Below are positions 8,901 to 14,682 of a DNA stretch of 25,542 bases, piece after piece. Position numbers and translations under genes: made by a program. The notes below the pieces were generated by a model that ran no database searches, was not told the origin of the DNA, and worked only from the letters and a program-made list of their open reading frames with translations. Numbering within the stretch: position 1 is the first letter of the stretch; every line of letters begins with the position of its first letter. This DNA is from JAITWN01 sp964437335 (GTDB lineage: Bacteria > Pseudomonadota > Gammaproteobacteria > SZUA-140), in NCBI GenBank assembly GCA_964437335.1, contig CAYTGL010000036.1, positions 1 to 25,542 of the forward strand. Reading direction: 5' to 3'.

Positions 8901-9283
8901 TATCCACGACCGGGGAATATTACTACGAGCGCCAGGACGACAGCCCGTTTATTCAGGGGACCAGAGTTACGACTCAGCGTGCTCCATTCGGTGTTAACTT
9001 CCATTTTCCTAACGGTTTCTATGCCAGGCTGAAGGCAACTTACTATGACCAAGACGGTGTTTTTCTCGATACCTCTACGTTTGGGCTTGAATCGGGCAGC
9101 GATCAATTCTGGCTCGCGGACGCCGCGGTTGGCTACCGGCTACCGAAAAGACGTGGCGTTATATCGGTTGAATCGAGGAATATTTTCGACAAGGAATTTC
9201 AGTTCCAGGACGACGTTTTGCGATATCCCTCAATACAGCCAGAGCGTTCGGTGTTTGCGCGGCTGACGCTCGTCTTCGACTGA
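5921..9283 (+). CDS. Secreted FecR-domain / TPR / outer-membrane beta-barrel protein
   Basis: A 1120-residue envelope protein. Residues 1-31 are a signal peptide with cleavage near PAAA-DP. A FecR-type beta domain spans about 40-185 (RYCAGDELRTLENSRAALQL, then TPFMNAASGGTEYLIEV and GVMHLSNPAGRLTVGAGE). TPR repeats run from about 230 to 520, with canonical units such as AYLTQIRVREAAAVFERAIEI and PRLGLGLAKIRRGRLAEG. From about 640 to the end come alternating aromatic strands like an outer-membrane barrel, with a TonB-receptor-like ending (RNIFDKEFQF ... FARLTLVFD). FecR domains normally transmit signals in the periplasm and TPRs bind partners; the combined role is unknown. It is transcribed from P2 and sits beside a CHASE2 kinase, so a shared sensing task is plausible. 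Base composition drops visibly after about position 7500, inside the gene, as if the barrel part had another origin. Confidence 0.85.
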   Translation: MRNGFISTARFLLAGWITLGLGLLAPGPAAADPDGCTDWVAILVSAEGRVETRPDGRPVWRAVALNDRYCAGDELRTLENSRAALQLRNDTIVRLDQRAMVKFVPVEPEVPLLLRLLSGKAFFMSRHPRPLTIETPFMNAASGGTEYLIEVDEETGTATLIVIEGVMHLSNPAGRLTVGAGESSITRAGEAPAPHLAVRPRDVLQWALYYPPVLSLRDLQLDPEAAAADWQAAVRASIAAYEAGDVAGAFDALAGAPDGSNDPRFHAYRASLLLSVGRVDEARGDIARSLALAPGNGLARALEALIAVVLNEPEQALQHALDAAATEPDSASVKIALSYAWQANLNLPEALGAAQAATRLDPDSALAWARTAELWMSQGYLGEALDAAAKAEVLNPREARYRTVLGFAYLTQIRVREAAAVFERAIEINSADPMPRLGLGLAKIRRGRLAEGRTDIEIAAALDPANALIRSYLGKAYFEEKRDPQAAAQFDLAKVLDPNDPTAYLYDAIRKQTVNRPVEAMRDLQESVRLNDNRAVYRSRLLLDNDLSTRSVSQGRIAEDLGFGQLALAEGWKSVNSDPSNYSAHRFLADSYSALPKSEVAQQSALGLSQLLQPLNNNPVQPSLGDRTAFAPGTSPGDLSFNEYTQLFNRNQMRVLASGIVGNWGTWGEEIVVNGLYDRYSLSVGQLRSETDGYRENADISETIYNIFTQIALTPKASLLAEYRYDLTKTGDIAMQFDPEFFNPDLRRETETKTYRLGYRQMLTPRSDIILSSYYQDGRESLDMPPVAELDGVTDGYTGEAQYLFRGTSMNLIIGAGRFRAEDTSKGMIFGESVDDKVDTSHTNFYAYSYLHLPFNARMTIGGSGDWYEGRAIDDDLEQFNPKFGLIWDLTASTTLRLAALRVLERNYISNQTIEPSQVAGFQQFYRDADATDSKIYGIAVDQEFSPDLFGGLEFARRDLTIPIEAITPGAPTELEIEERTGRAYLYWMPLPWLSTTGEYYYERQDDSPFIQGTRVTTQRAPFGVNFHFPNGFYARLKATYYDQDGVFLDTSTFGLESGSDQFWLADAAVGYRLPKRRGVISVESRNIFDKEFQFQDDVLRYPSIQPERSVFARLTLVFD

Positions 9284-9412
9284 TATATTTTCAAGGATCT
9301 TTGTAACCGTAAACCCAGAACCGTCAAGGAGGTGCGCCAGACCGATAGGTGATTAATTTTAAATCGGAAAGAATATTACAAATTAACCAGCCAAATAATC
9401 GAGGAGACTAAA

Positions 9413-9673
9413 ATGCCAAGTAATGGATCATTGATAGCAAAAATAGAGATCTACGAAAAGGAGGATGGTGAATATTCCTTGGGTGATGTTTGGTTGAAGC
9501 CAAAGCTAGGGCATGGACATCAGGATGGGGATGGTGACGGACTTATACTAGCCCATAAAATGACCAAGATGCCTGTTCCTACCTTCGGTGAGGACCATGA
9601 AAATATTGAGGTCGAAACCATCACCCTATTAAAAGGGGTGTGCGTTTTCTTTAAGGGCGTATGGAAATGTTGA
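9413..9673 (+). CDS. Hypothetical 86-residue protein, A+T-rich orphan
   Basis: I do not recognise this protein. It begins MPSNGSLIAKIEIYEKEDG, has a His/Asp/Gly-rich centre (GHGHQDGDGDGLI) that could bind a metal but is not a proper EF-hand, and ends in the hydrophobic, cysteine-containing LLKGVCVFFKGVWKC. There is no signal peptide or clear membrane helix. GAGGAG at 9401-9406 gives a strong ribosome binding site for the ATG at 9413. The gene and its upstream region are much richer in A+T than the neighbours. It lies 129 bases after the barrel gene without a sigma54-type promoter of its own, so it may be read through from P2 or be a foreign gene in the accessory patch. Confidence 0.55.
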   Translation: MPSNGSLIAKIEIYEKEDGEYSLGDVWLKPKLGHGHQDGDGDGLILAHKMTKMPVPTFGEDHENIEVETITLLKGVCVFFKGVWKC

Positions 9674-9765
9674 TTTCAGGATGATTCCGGGTATCGGATG
9701 AATTGATTTGACGCTGTGAACAGTTACGGGACGAGAGAAGTTTTGTTCGAAGCCGTATGTTGAGT

Positions 9766-9817
9766 GCCTGATTCCACCGTCAATCCCATGAACTGGGATA
9801 TTACGGTGGAATCAGGC
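9766..9817. repeat. Long REP-like hairpin next to a RAYT remnant
   Basis: A perfect 15-bp inverted repeat (GCCTGATTCCACCGT 9766-9780 with its complement 9803-9817) encloses a second 6-bp stem (ATCCCA 9783-9788 with TGGGAT 9794-9799) around the loop TGAAC. There is no U-tract, so this is not a typical intrinsic terminator. It lies 8 bases beyond the stop codon of the transposase remnant at 9826-9930, the usual place for a REP sequence mobilised by that transposase. Confidence 0.65.
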
Positions 9818-9825
9818 CCCCGTCT

Positions 9826-9930
9826 TCAGGCGATTGCTACTCGCTCAAGCATCCGGGCGATTTCCTCCTGAAAACGGTTTGGGCCCAGCGCGTAATTGTC
9901 GTTCATCGCGCCCCAGTCGCAGGCAGTCCT
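9826..9930 (-). pseudogene. C-terminal remnant of a REP-associated tyrosine transposase (RAYT, Y1/IS200-like)
   Basis: On the minus strand a 34-codon stretch reads RTACDWGAMNDNYALG, then PNRFQEEIARMLERVAIA and a stop (9826-9828). The pattern NxxYALGxxRFxxEIxxML is the usual C-terminal tail of RAYT proteins, which normally continue with a basic RRV...GRPR end that is absent here. The frame closes a few codons further upstream (TGA), and no catalytic HUH or Tyr region is seen, so only the tail remains. The adjoining hairpin at 9766-9817 supports the assignment. I rely on memory of the family pattern, not on an alignment. Confidence 0.6.
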
Positions 9931-9948
9931 GATGCGGCGTGGTCACCA

Positions 9949-10983
9949 TTGATGGGAGAATCATCGAGGAAAGACTCGGATGAAGCCGGATATTCTGCGC
10001 TATCGAACGGCGACACCATGGTCGCCATGGCCGATGCCGATTCTGATTCCCTCCGCGATGACCACGACAGCCCCTGGAAGGAGGCGCTGTCGCACCGCTT
10101 TCCCGAGTTTCTCGCGCTGTTGTTCCCGCAGGTCCATGCCGGCGTGGACTGGTCCCGCGGGCACGACTTTCTGGACAAGGAACTCCAGCAGATTGTCCAT
10201 GACGCCGGGACCGGACGGCGTTACGCCGACAAACTGGTCAAGGTGTTCACGCTCGACGGCGTCGAGACTTGGGTGCTGATCCACGTCGAGGTCCAGGGCG
10301 AGGCGGAGGCGGCCTTCGCCGAGCGGATGTACGTCTACCACTACCGACTCCGGGACCGCTATGCGGTGCAGGTCGTCAGCCTGGCAGTGCTGGCCGACAC
10401 CGTACCGGGTTACCGGCCCGACCGTTACGAGGATGCGCGCTGGGGTTGCGAGATTCGTTTCCGCTTCCCGGTCGTCAAGCTGATCGATTGGGAATCAGCC
10501 GAGCGCTGGCGGGAGTTGGAGGCCAGCGACAACGTCTTCGCGCTGGTGGTGATGGCGCAGATCCGGGCGAAGGCGAGCCGGGATGCCGAAGAGCGCAAGG
10601 CATGGAAGTTCCGGCTGCTGCGTTTGATGTACGATCGGGGATATAGCCGCGATGTTATACTGGAACTGTTCCGGGTCATCGACTGGATGATCCGCCTGCC
10701 GGAAGGGCTGGAAGAGGTATTCTGGCAGGAAGCCCACGAACTCGAGGAGTCGACGAAGATGGCCTATGTGACATCGGTGGAAAGAATCGGGATCGAGAAG
10801 GGGCTGCAGCAAGGCCGGCGGGAAGGCGAGGCAGCCGTTCTGCTGCGCCAGATCGAGTTGAAGTTTGGCGGGGAGGCCGCCGCGGCGTACCGGGACCGCA
10901 TCGAGCAGGCCGACGCGGAGATCCTGCTGGCGTGGTCGGAACGGATCCTTACCGCCGACCGGGTGGAAGCGATATTCCGTTGA
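9949..10983 (+). CDS. Rpn-family (PD-(D/E)XK) recombination-promoting nuclease / putative transposase with DUF4351-like tail
   Basis: The N-terminal half, about residues 25-190, matches the Rpn/YhgA-like 'transposase_31' family (DSPWKEALSHRFPEFLALLFP, DKELQQI, YADKLVKVFTLDGVETWVLIHVEVQGE). In these, acidic residues and the HVEVQGE strand form a PD-(D/E)XK-type nuclease core. The last 60 residues (LLRQIELKFGGEAAAAYRDRIEQADAEILLAWSERILTADRVEAIF is the span; key residues RQIELKFGG and WSERIL) look like DUF4351, often fused to this family. Rpn proteins promote RecA-independent recombination in E. coli; some belong to defence islands. ATG 9949 is the longest start; ATGs at 10018 and 10027 also precede the conserved region. 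It sits in an accessory patch between two sigma54-controlled genes. Confidence 0.8.
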   Translation: MMGESSRKDSDEAGYSALSNGDTMVAMADADSDSLRDDHDSPWKEALSHRFPEFLALLFPQVHAGVDWSRGHDFLDKELQQIVHDAGTGRRYADKLVKVFTLDGVETWVLIHVEVQGEAEAAFAERMYVYHYRLRDRYAVQVVSLAVLADTVPGYRPDRYEDARWGCEIRFRFPVVKLIDWESAERWRELEASDNVFALVVMAQIRAKASRDAEERKAWKFRLLRLMYDRGYSRDVILELFRVIDWMIRLPEGLEEVFWQEAHELEESTKMAYVTSVERIGIEKGLQQGRREGEAAVLLRQIELKFGGEAAAAYRDRIEQADAEILLAWSERILTADRVEAIFR

Positions 10984-11018
10984 TCCATCGCGGCCTGAAT
11001 ACCGACCCATCATCCGTA

Positions 11019-11053
11019 TATCCAATCGTGCTGCCCGGTTATCCGGGAAGATA
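11019..11053 (+). promoter_or_regulatory. Tandem activator-binding sites (UAS) upstream of promoter P3
   Basis: The proximal copy TATCC-GGGA-AGATA (11040-11053) is a clear inverted repeat inside TTATCC...AGATAA. The distal copy TATCC-AATC-GTGCT (11019-11032) keeps only the left half-site. Centres are 21 bp apart. The pair lies about 152 bp from the -12 GC of P3, farther than at P1, P2 and P4, and closely matches the arrangement at P5. Confidence 0.65.
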
Positions 11054-11184
11054 ACGTCAGCGGTAACACCAGCCCTGCCCGTTTGCGCCATCGAATCCCG
11101 CATCGATGCCGCGACCTGCATAACTGCCTGATAAACAAGCCTCCGCAATCGTACTCGCAATCTTCACATTTCTTTCGTTCCGGT

Positions 11185-11200
11185 TGGCACGGATGCTGCT
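11185..11200 (+). promoter_or_regulatory. Sigma54 (-24/-12) promoter P3 of the first DUF2892-like gene
   Basis: TGGCACGGATGCTGCT has GG (11186-11187), 10 bases, GC (11198-11199), and the canonical TGGCACG -24 box. Transcription should begin near 11210, about 38 bases before the ATG at 11248. Confidence 0.8.
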
Positions 11201-11247
11201 CTATCCCTGATGTAACCGATTTCGAAACCAGTATGGAGGCTGTCACC

Positions 11248-11556
11248 ATGGACGCGCATATCGAACTCTCAACCCTACACCGCGCGCTGCGCGGCGCCGT
11301 CGGCGCCGGGGCGCTGATGGCAATCTTCTTCATCCCCGAACTAACGGCGGGCGCGCTGTTCACGCTCGCGCTGGTCAACTGCTATGCCTCGCTGACCGCG
11401 ATCCTCGGCTTCGACTTCGTCGGCGCGATGATCACCGTCATCGGCGGGCGCAGCGTCGAGCAGCCCGAGCCCCCGAGACCGGCCATCGAGCTGGCGCAAA
11501 TCATCGAGCTGCCGCGGCGCGTCAACGAGGAAGTGGAGTACAGAAAGGCCGCATAG
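11248..11556 (+). CDS. Small DUF2892-like inner-membrane protein, copy 1
   Basis: 102 residues. A short polar N-terminus (MDAHIELSTLHRALRG) leads into two hydrophobic helices (AVGAGALMAIFFIPELTAGALF and LALVNCYASLTAILGFDFVGAMITVIG together span about residues 16-65). This resembles the YgaP-type/DUF2892 membrane hairpin (RxxRGxxGxxLI ... YxxLTAxxGfdpv). A Pro/Glu-rich cytoplasmic tail ends EEVEYRKAA. GGAGG (11235-11239) is placed 8 bases before this ATG, so the in-frame ATG at 11233 and earlier codons are not used. The gene at 14683 encodes a paralogue with an identical C-terminal nonapeptide and a matching promoter. It is monocistronic: P3 precedes it and an intrinsic terminator follows. Function unknown; DUF2892 assignment is moderately sure. 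Confidence 0.82.
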   Translation: MDAHIELSTLHRALRGAVGAGALMAIFFIPELTAGALFTLALVNCYASLTAILGFDFVGAMITVIGGRSVEQPEPPRPAIELAQIIELPRRVNEEVEYRKAA

Positions 11557-11581
11557 GATGCGGCCGCAAAGACCCCTCTTT

Positions 11582-11610
11582 GCCCCGCTTCCCTCCGCGG
11601 GGCTTTTTTT
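11582..11610 (+). terminator. Intrinsic terminator after the first DUF2892-like gene
   Basis: GCCCCGC (11582-11588), an 8-base loop, GCGGGGC (11597-11603), then seven T (11604-11610): a textbook Rho-independent terminator 25 bases after the stop codon. It separates this gene from the P4 operon. Confidence 0.92.
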
Positions 11611-11652
11611 GTCTGCCGGCATTGCGCGCGGTCGTGCTTTTCTGTTCGAAGT

Positions 11653-11688
11653 TATCCGTTTGGATAATCACCGATATCCTTTCGGATA
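11653..11688 (+). promoter_or_regulatory. Tandem activator-binding sites (UAS) upstream of promoter P4
   Basis: Two near-ideal inverted repeats: TATCC-GTTT-GGATA (11653-11666, extended to 6-bp arms TTATCC/GGATAA) and TATCC-TTTC-GGATA (11675-11688). Centres are 22 bp apart and the proximal centre is about 108 bp upstream of the -12 GC of P4. This is the best-conserved pair of the five and defines the consensus TATCY-N4-RGATA. Confidence 0.8.
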
Positions 11689-11775
11689 CCAGGCGACGCC
11701 TCCGGTATCCCTCGCGACAATAATTACCTCAATGATTCTAGCCAGTTATTATTTCCAGCCACCCGGCGCAAAGGC

Positions 11776-11791
11776 TGGTACAAGACTTGCT
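11776..11791 (+). promoter_or_regulatory. Sigma54 (-24/-12) promoter P4 of the receiver/PAS-kinase operon
   Basis: TGGTACAAGACTTGCT has GG (11777-11778), 10 bases and GC (11789-11790), with TTGCT at -12. Transcription should start near 11801, about 42 bases before the regulator's ATG at 11843. Confidence 0.8.
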
Positions 11792-11842
11792 CTAAGCCTA
11801 TCGAGGGACCCGCGCAGCAGGGGTCATGAGCTTGTGAGAACT

Positions 11843-12241
11843 ATGAGAAAGACAATCATGGTCGTCGACGATGACCCCGATATCCGGCAAATCCTCGAGG
11901 ATCGCCTGGAGGCACAGAATTATCGCGTCGTGACGGCCGTCAATGGCAGGGACGCCCTGGAAAAGGTGGACGAGGAGAAGCCCGCGCTGATGCTGCTCGA
12001 TCTCCAGATGCCCGAGATGGACGGCATGGAGGTATTGAGGAAGCTCGGAAATCATTGCCGGTTCGCGGTCGTCATCATCACCGCGTTCGGCACCAGGGAC
12101 AGGGCCGTCGAGGCAATCAGGGCAGGGGCCTTCGATTTCGTCACGAAACCTTTTCTGCCCGAGGATCTCGACCAGGTAATAAAAAAGGCGCTCCGGCGTC
12201 GCGCGGCCTCCGGGCCTGCGGCGGAATCCCCGTTCCGTTAA
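11843..12241 (+). CDS. Receiver-only response regulator (CheY-like)
   Basis: 132 residues that are essentially one REC domain: acidic residues D9-D11, phospho-acceptor D53 in LLDLQMPEMDGM, T in IITAFG and K in VTKPF. A short basic tail (KKALRRRAASG...) follows, with no output domain. It closely resembles the receiver of the sigma54 activator at 1863 (VVDDDPDIR-ILxDRL, DLQMPxMDGM-VL-KL, GAFDFVTKPF), so it may be a duplicate that shares its kinase. It is transcribed from P4 with the PAS kinase 16 bases downstream. ATG 11843 is chosen; GTG at 11834 is an in-frame alternative with a better-spaced AGGGG. Roles as a phosphate sink, relay intermediate or protein-binding regulator are all possible. 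Confidence 0.9.
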   Translation: MRKTIMVVDDDPDIRQILEDRLEAQNYRVVTAVNGRDALEKVDEEKPALMLLDLQMPEMDGMEVLRKLGNHCRFAVVIITAFGTRDRAVEAIRAGAFDFVTKPFLPEDLDQVIKKALRRRAASGPAAESPFR

Positions 12242-12257
12242 CAAAAAAGGGTACGGT

Positions 12258-14315
12258 TTGAGATTCCTGAACGCCCTGACAACGGAGGCGGCGCCCCGCC
12301 GGTTTTGGGAAGCGCTCCGGGAATATGTGCCCGAGGGGCGGACCCATGCCGGGCCAGAGTGGCGGGTCCGGCATCGCGCGATCCTCGACGTGCTCTGGCT
12401 GCACGCGCTGGGATTGTCGGCCTTCGGTGTCTACCAGGGCTTCGGAGTCTTTCAGAGCTTCGGCGAGGGCCTGTTGATCGCCGTCTTTGGCCTGGTAGCG
12501 AGCTGGCCGGAGCTCAGCCACCGGGTGCGGTCGGCGATCGCCAGCCTGGGCCTGATCATGTCCTCGGCGGTCCTCGTTCACTTTTCGGGCGGCTATATCG
12601 AGGCCCACTTCCACTACTTCATCGTGCTGGTCGTCATAGCGATGTACGAGGACTGGATTCCTTTCCTGCTCGCGATCCTGTTCGTGCTGGTCCAGCATGG
12701 TCTCGGCGGCCAGTTTTTCCCGGACACGGTCTACAACCACGATCACGCGATCGCGCATCCGTGGATGTGGGGCTTCATCCACGCCGGGCTGATCTTCGTC
12801 GAGAGTATCGCGCTCGTCGCCTTCTGGAACATCAGCGAGCGCATGCGGGCGCGCGCCGAACTGGTCATGAATTCGGCGGGCGAGGGGATCGCCGGGCTGG
12901 ATCTCGACGGGCATATCACTTTTGCGAACGCGACTCTGGCGCAGATGACGGGCCATGCCGCCGAGGATCTCGTCGGACGCCGGATCGACGGGTTTCTGGG
13001 GAACGGGGGAGAGACGCCGCCCGAATGCCGCTTCGATCCGATCGTCAAGTCCCGCGACGGCAGCCCCTGCCGGTGCGACGACAAGGTGATCGCCCGCCGC
13101 GACAGGACGACGATACCGGTCGATCTGGTCTGCAATCCGATCCGCAGGCATGGCGCGATCGTCGGGACCGTCGTCACGCTGAGCGACGCGACCGTTCGCA
13201 GGCGGGAAAAGGAGGCCTTGCGCGACAGCGAGGAGCGCCTGCGCCAGATGGCGGAGAGCATCACCGAGGTCTTCTGGATGTCGTCGCCGGAGAAGGACCG
13301 GATGATCTACATCAGTCCCGCGTACGAGACGATCTGGGGCCGGACCCGCGAGAGTCTCTACGAGCAGCCGCTGACCTGGCTGGAGTCCATTCACCCGGAC
13401 GACCGGAAGCGCGTCGTGGCCGCCGCGCTCGAAAAACAGGCGCGGGGCGAATACGACGAGGAGTATCGTATCGTCCGCGGCGACGGGGCCGTTCGCTGGA
13501 TACACGACCGCGCCTTTCCCGTTCGCAACGCGCGCGGAGAGGTATATCGCATCGCAGGGGTCGCGGTCGACGTCACCGACAGGAAGGCGAGGGAAGAGGA
13601 GATCCGGCAGGCGAACATGAACAGGGAAATGGACCGCCTGAAATCGGAGTTCGTGTCGCGGGTGTCCCATGATCTGAGGACGCCGCTGACCTCGATCAAG
13701 GGCTCGATAGACAATCTGAAGGACGGCATCGCGGGGCCGTTGAGCGGGAAGCAGACGGAATATCTTGGCCGCATGGCCAGGAGTTCGGACGAACTGCTGC
13801 ACCTGGTCAACAATCTCCTCGATCTCTCCGGCATGGAAACCGGGAAACTGGTGCTGGCGCCGGCGATGTTCGTGCTGTACGACCTCGTCGAACGGATAGT
13901 CGGCAGGTTCGAGACGCTTGCCACAAGGAAGGACGTCACGATCGATCTGGAAAAGTTCGACGGAGAGAGCCAGATCTTCGGGGACGTGGACCGGCTGGAG
14001 CAGGTGATCCACCATCTGGTCGACAATGCGGTCAAGTTCACGATTCGCGGAGGACGGGTAACGGTCGCGTTGCGCCGGACAGGGCGGTTCATCGAGACCT
14101 CGATCCGGGATACCGGGATCGGTATCCCGCTGGAGGAGCGGACGGCGATCTTCAATCGTTTCTACCGGGTGACGCAGGATCCGGCCGAAAAGGGGTCCGG
14201 CCTCGGTCTGTATATCGCGAAGAACATTGTCGAGATGCACGGCGGCGAGATCCGGGTGCGCAGCAAGGTGGGCGAGGGGAGCGAGTTTTCGTTCACGCTT
14301 CCGCTCGACGCCTGA
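12258..14315 (+). CDS. Membrane sensor histidine kinase with HFHYF-type multi-helix module and two PAS domains
   Basis: 685 residues. The N-terminal module has about six membrane helices (about residues 40-200) with conserved His and aromatic residues (GGYIEAHFHYFIVL, then YEDWIPFLLA and VQHGLGG). Similar modules occur in other bacterial sensors, but I know no ligand for them. Two PAS domains follow (about 205-315 and 325-450; the second with a PAC end, EEYRIVRGDGAVRWIHDRAFP). HisKA has H471 in SRVSHDLRTPLTS; HATPase_c has HHLVDNAVKFT, DTGIGIP and GSGLGLYIAKNIVEMHGG. The start is TTG 12258, six bases after AAAGGG. Its dimerisation domain is very like that of the CHASE2 kinase (KSxFVSxVSHxLxTPLTSIxGxxDN), which makes crosstalk plausible. 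It forms an operon with the receiver protein. Confidence 0.93.
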   Translation: MRFLNALTTEAAPRRFWEALREYVPEGRTHAGPEWRVRHRAILDVLWLHALGLSAFGVYQGFGVFQSFGEGLLIAVFGLVASWPELSHRVRSAIASLGLIMSSAVLVHFSGGYIEAHFHYFIVLVVIAMYEDWIPFLLAILFVLVQHGLGGQFFPDTVYNHDHAIAHPWMWGFIHAGLIFVESIALVAFWNISERMRARAELVMNSAGEGIAGLDLDGHITFANATLAQMTGHAAEDLVGRRIDGFLGNGGETPPECRFDPIVKSRDGSPCRCDDKVIARRDRTTIPVDLVCNPIRRHGAIVGTVVTLSDATVRRREKEALRDSEERLRQMAESITEVFWMSSPEKDRMIYISPAYETIWGRTRESLYEQPLTWLESIHPDDRKRVVAAALEKQARGEYDEEYRIVRGDGAVRWIHDRAFPVRNARGEVYRIAGVAVDVTDRKAREEEIRQANMNREMDRLKSEFVSRVSHDLRTPLTSIKGSIDNLKDGIAGPLSGKQTEYLGRMARSSDELLHLVNNLLDLSGMETGKLVLAPAMFVLYDLVERIVGRFETLATRKDVTIDLEKFDGESQIFGDVDRLEQVIHHLVDNAVKFTIRGGRVTVALRRTGRFIETSIRDTGIGIPLEERTAIFNRFYRVTQDPAEKGSGLGLYIAKNIVEMHGGEIRVRSKVGEGSEFSFTLPLDA

Positions 14316-14400
14316 TAGCAGTAAAGAGGGAGCGCGAGTACGCCAGGGATGGCTCCTTTCTTCGCGCCGCGTTCAATACCATTCCGGGCATTTTCCAGTT

Positions 14401-14435
14401 TATCCGATCGTGCAATTCGATTATCTCACGAGATA
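14401..14435 (+). promoter_or_regulatory. Tandem activator-binding sites (UAS) upstream of promoter P5
   Basis: The proximal copy TATCT-CACG-AGATA (14422-14435) is part of the perfect palindrome TTATCTCACGAGATAA. The distal copy TATCC-GATC-GTGCA (14401-14414) keeps only its left half, and is nearly the same as the distal copy at P3 (TATCC-AATC-GTGCT). Centres are 21 bp apart; the distance to the -12 GC is about 155 bp, against about 152 at P3. Confidence 0.7.
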
Positions 14436-14569
14436 ACAAATCGGGGATCGGGAAATCTTTTTCATGCGCGTCATCGCGACTCGAGTCCGGAATTTTATCT
14501 TCGTAACTCGCTGATTATAAATTTCCTTTTTACTCGTTCCCGCCTTTGCGCGGCTGCTGCCGCATCGTC

Positions 14570-14585
14570 TGGCACGCTTTCTGCT
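14570..14585 (+). promoter_or_regulatory. Sigma54 (-24/-12) promoter P5 of the second DUF2892-like gene
   Basis: TGGCACGCTTTCTGCT has GG (14571-14572), 10 bases, GC (14583-14584) and a canonical TGGCACG box. It shares TGGCACG and CTGCT with P3, in keeping with duplication of the whole promoter-gene cassette. Confidence 0.8.
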
Positions 14586-14682
14586 CTACCGGATATGTAA
14601 CGAGTGAATCGGAAAGGAAAGCGCAGCAAACAGATATTCGGGCAGACGTTCAACCGCAAACTTTTAACTGGAGGATTTCATC

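Larger units (their letters stand above)
14316..14682 (+). other. Intergenic regulatory region before the second DUF2892-like gene
   Basis: This 367-base gap contains an operator pair (14401-14435), an A+T-rich stretch (about 14500-14535) that could bend, a sigma54-type promoter (14570-14585) and a leader of about 88 bases with a strong GGAGG (14670-14674). No convincing ORF or terminator is seen between the kinase stop and the operators. Confidence 0.65.

Noticed and set aside
9766..9817. Intrinsic terminator for the orphan gene at 9413
   Set aside because: The stem is much longer than usual, has an internal second stem and no U-tract, and it adjoins a RAYT remnant, so a REP-like element is the better reading.
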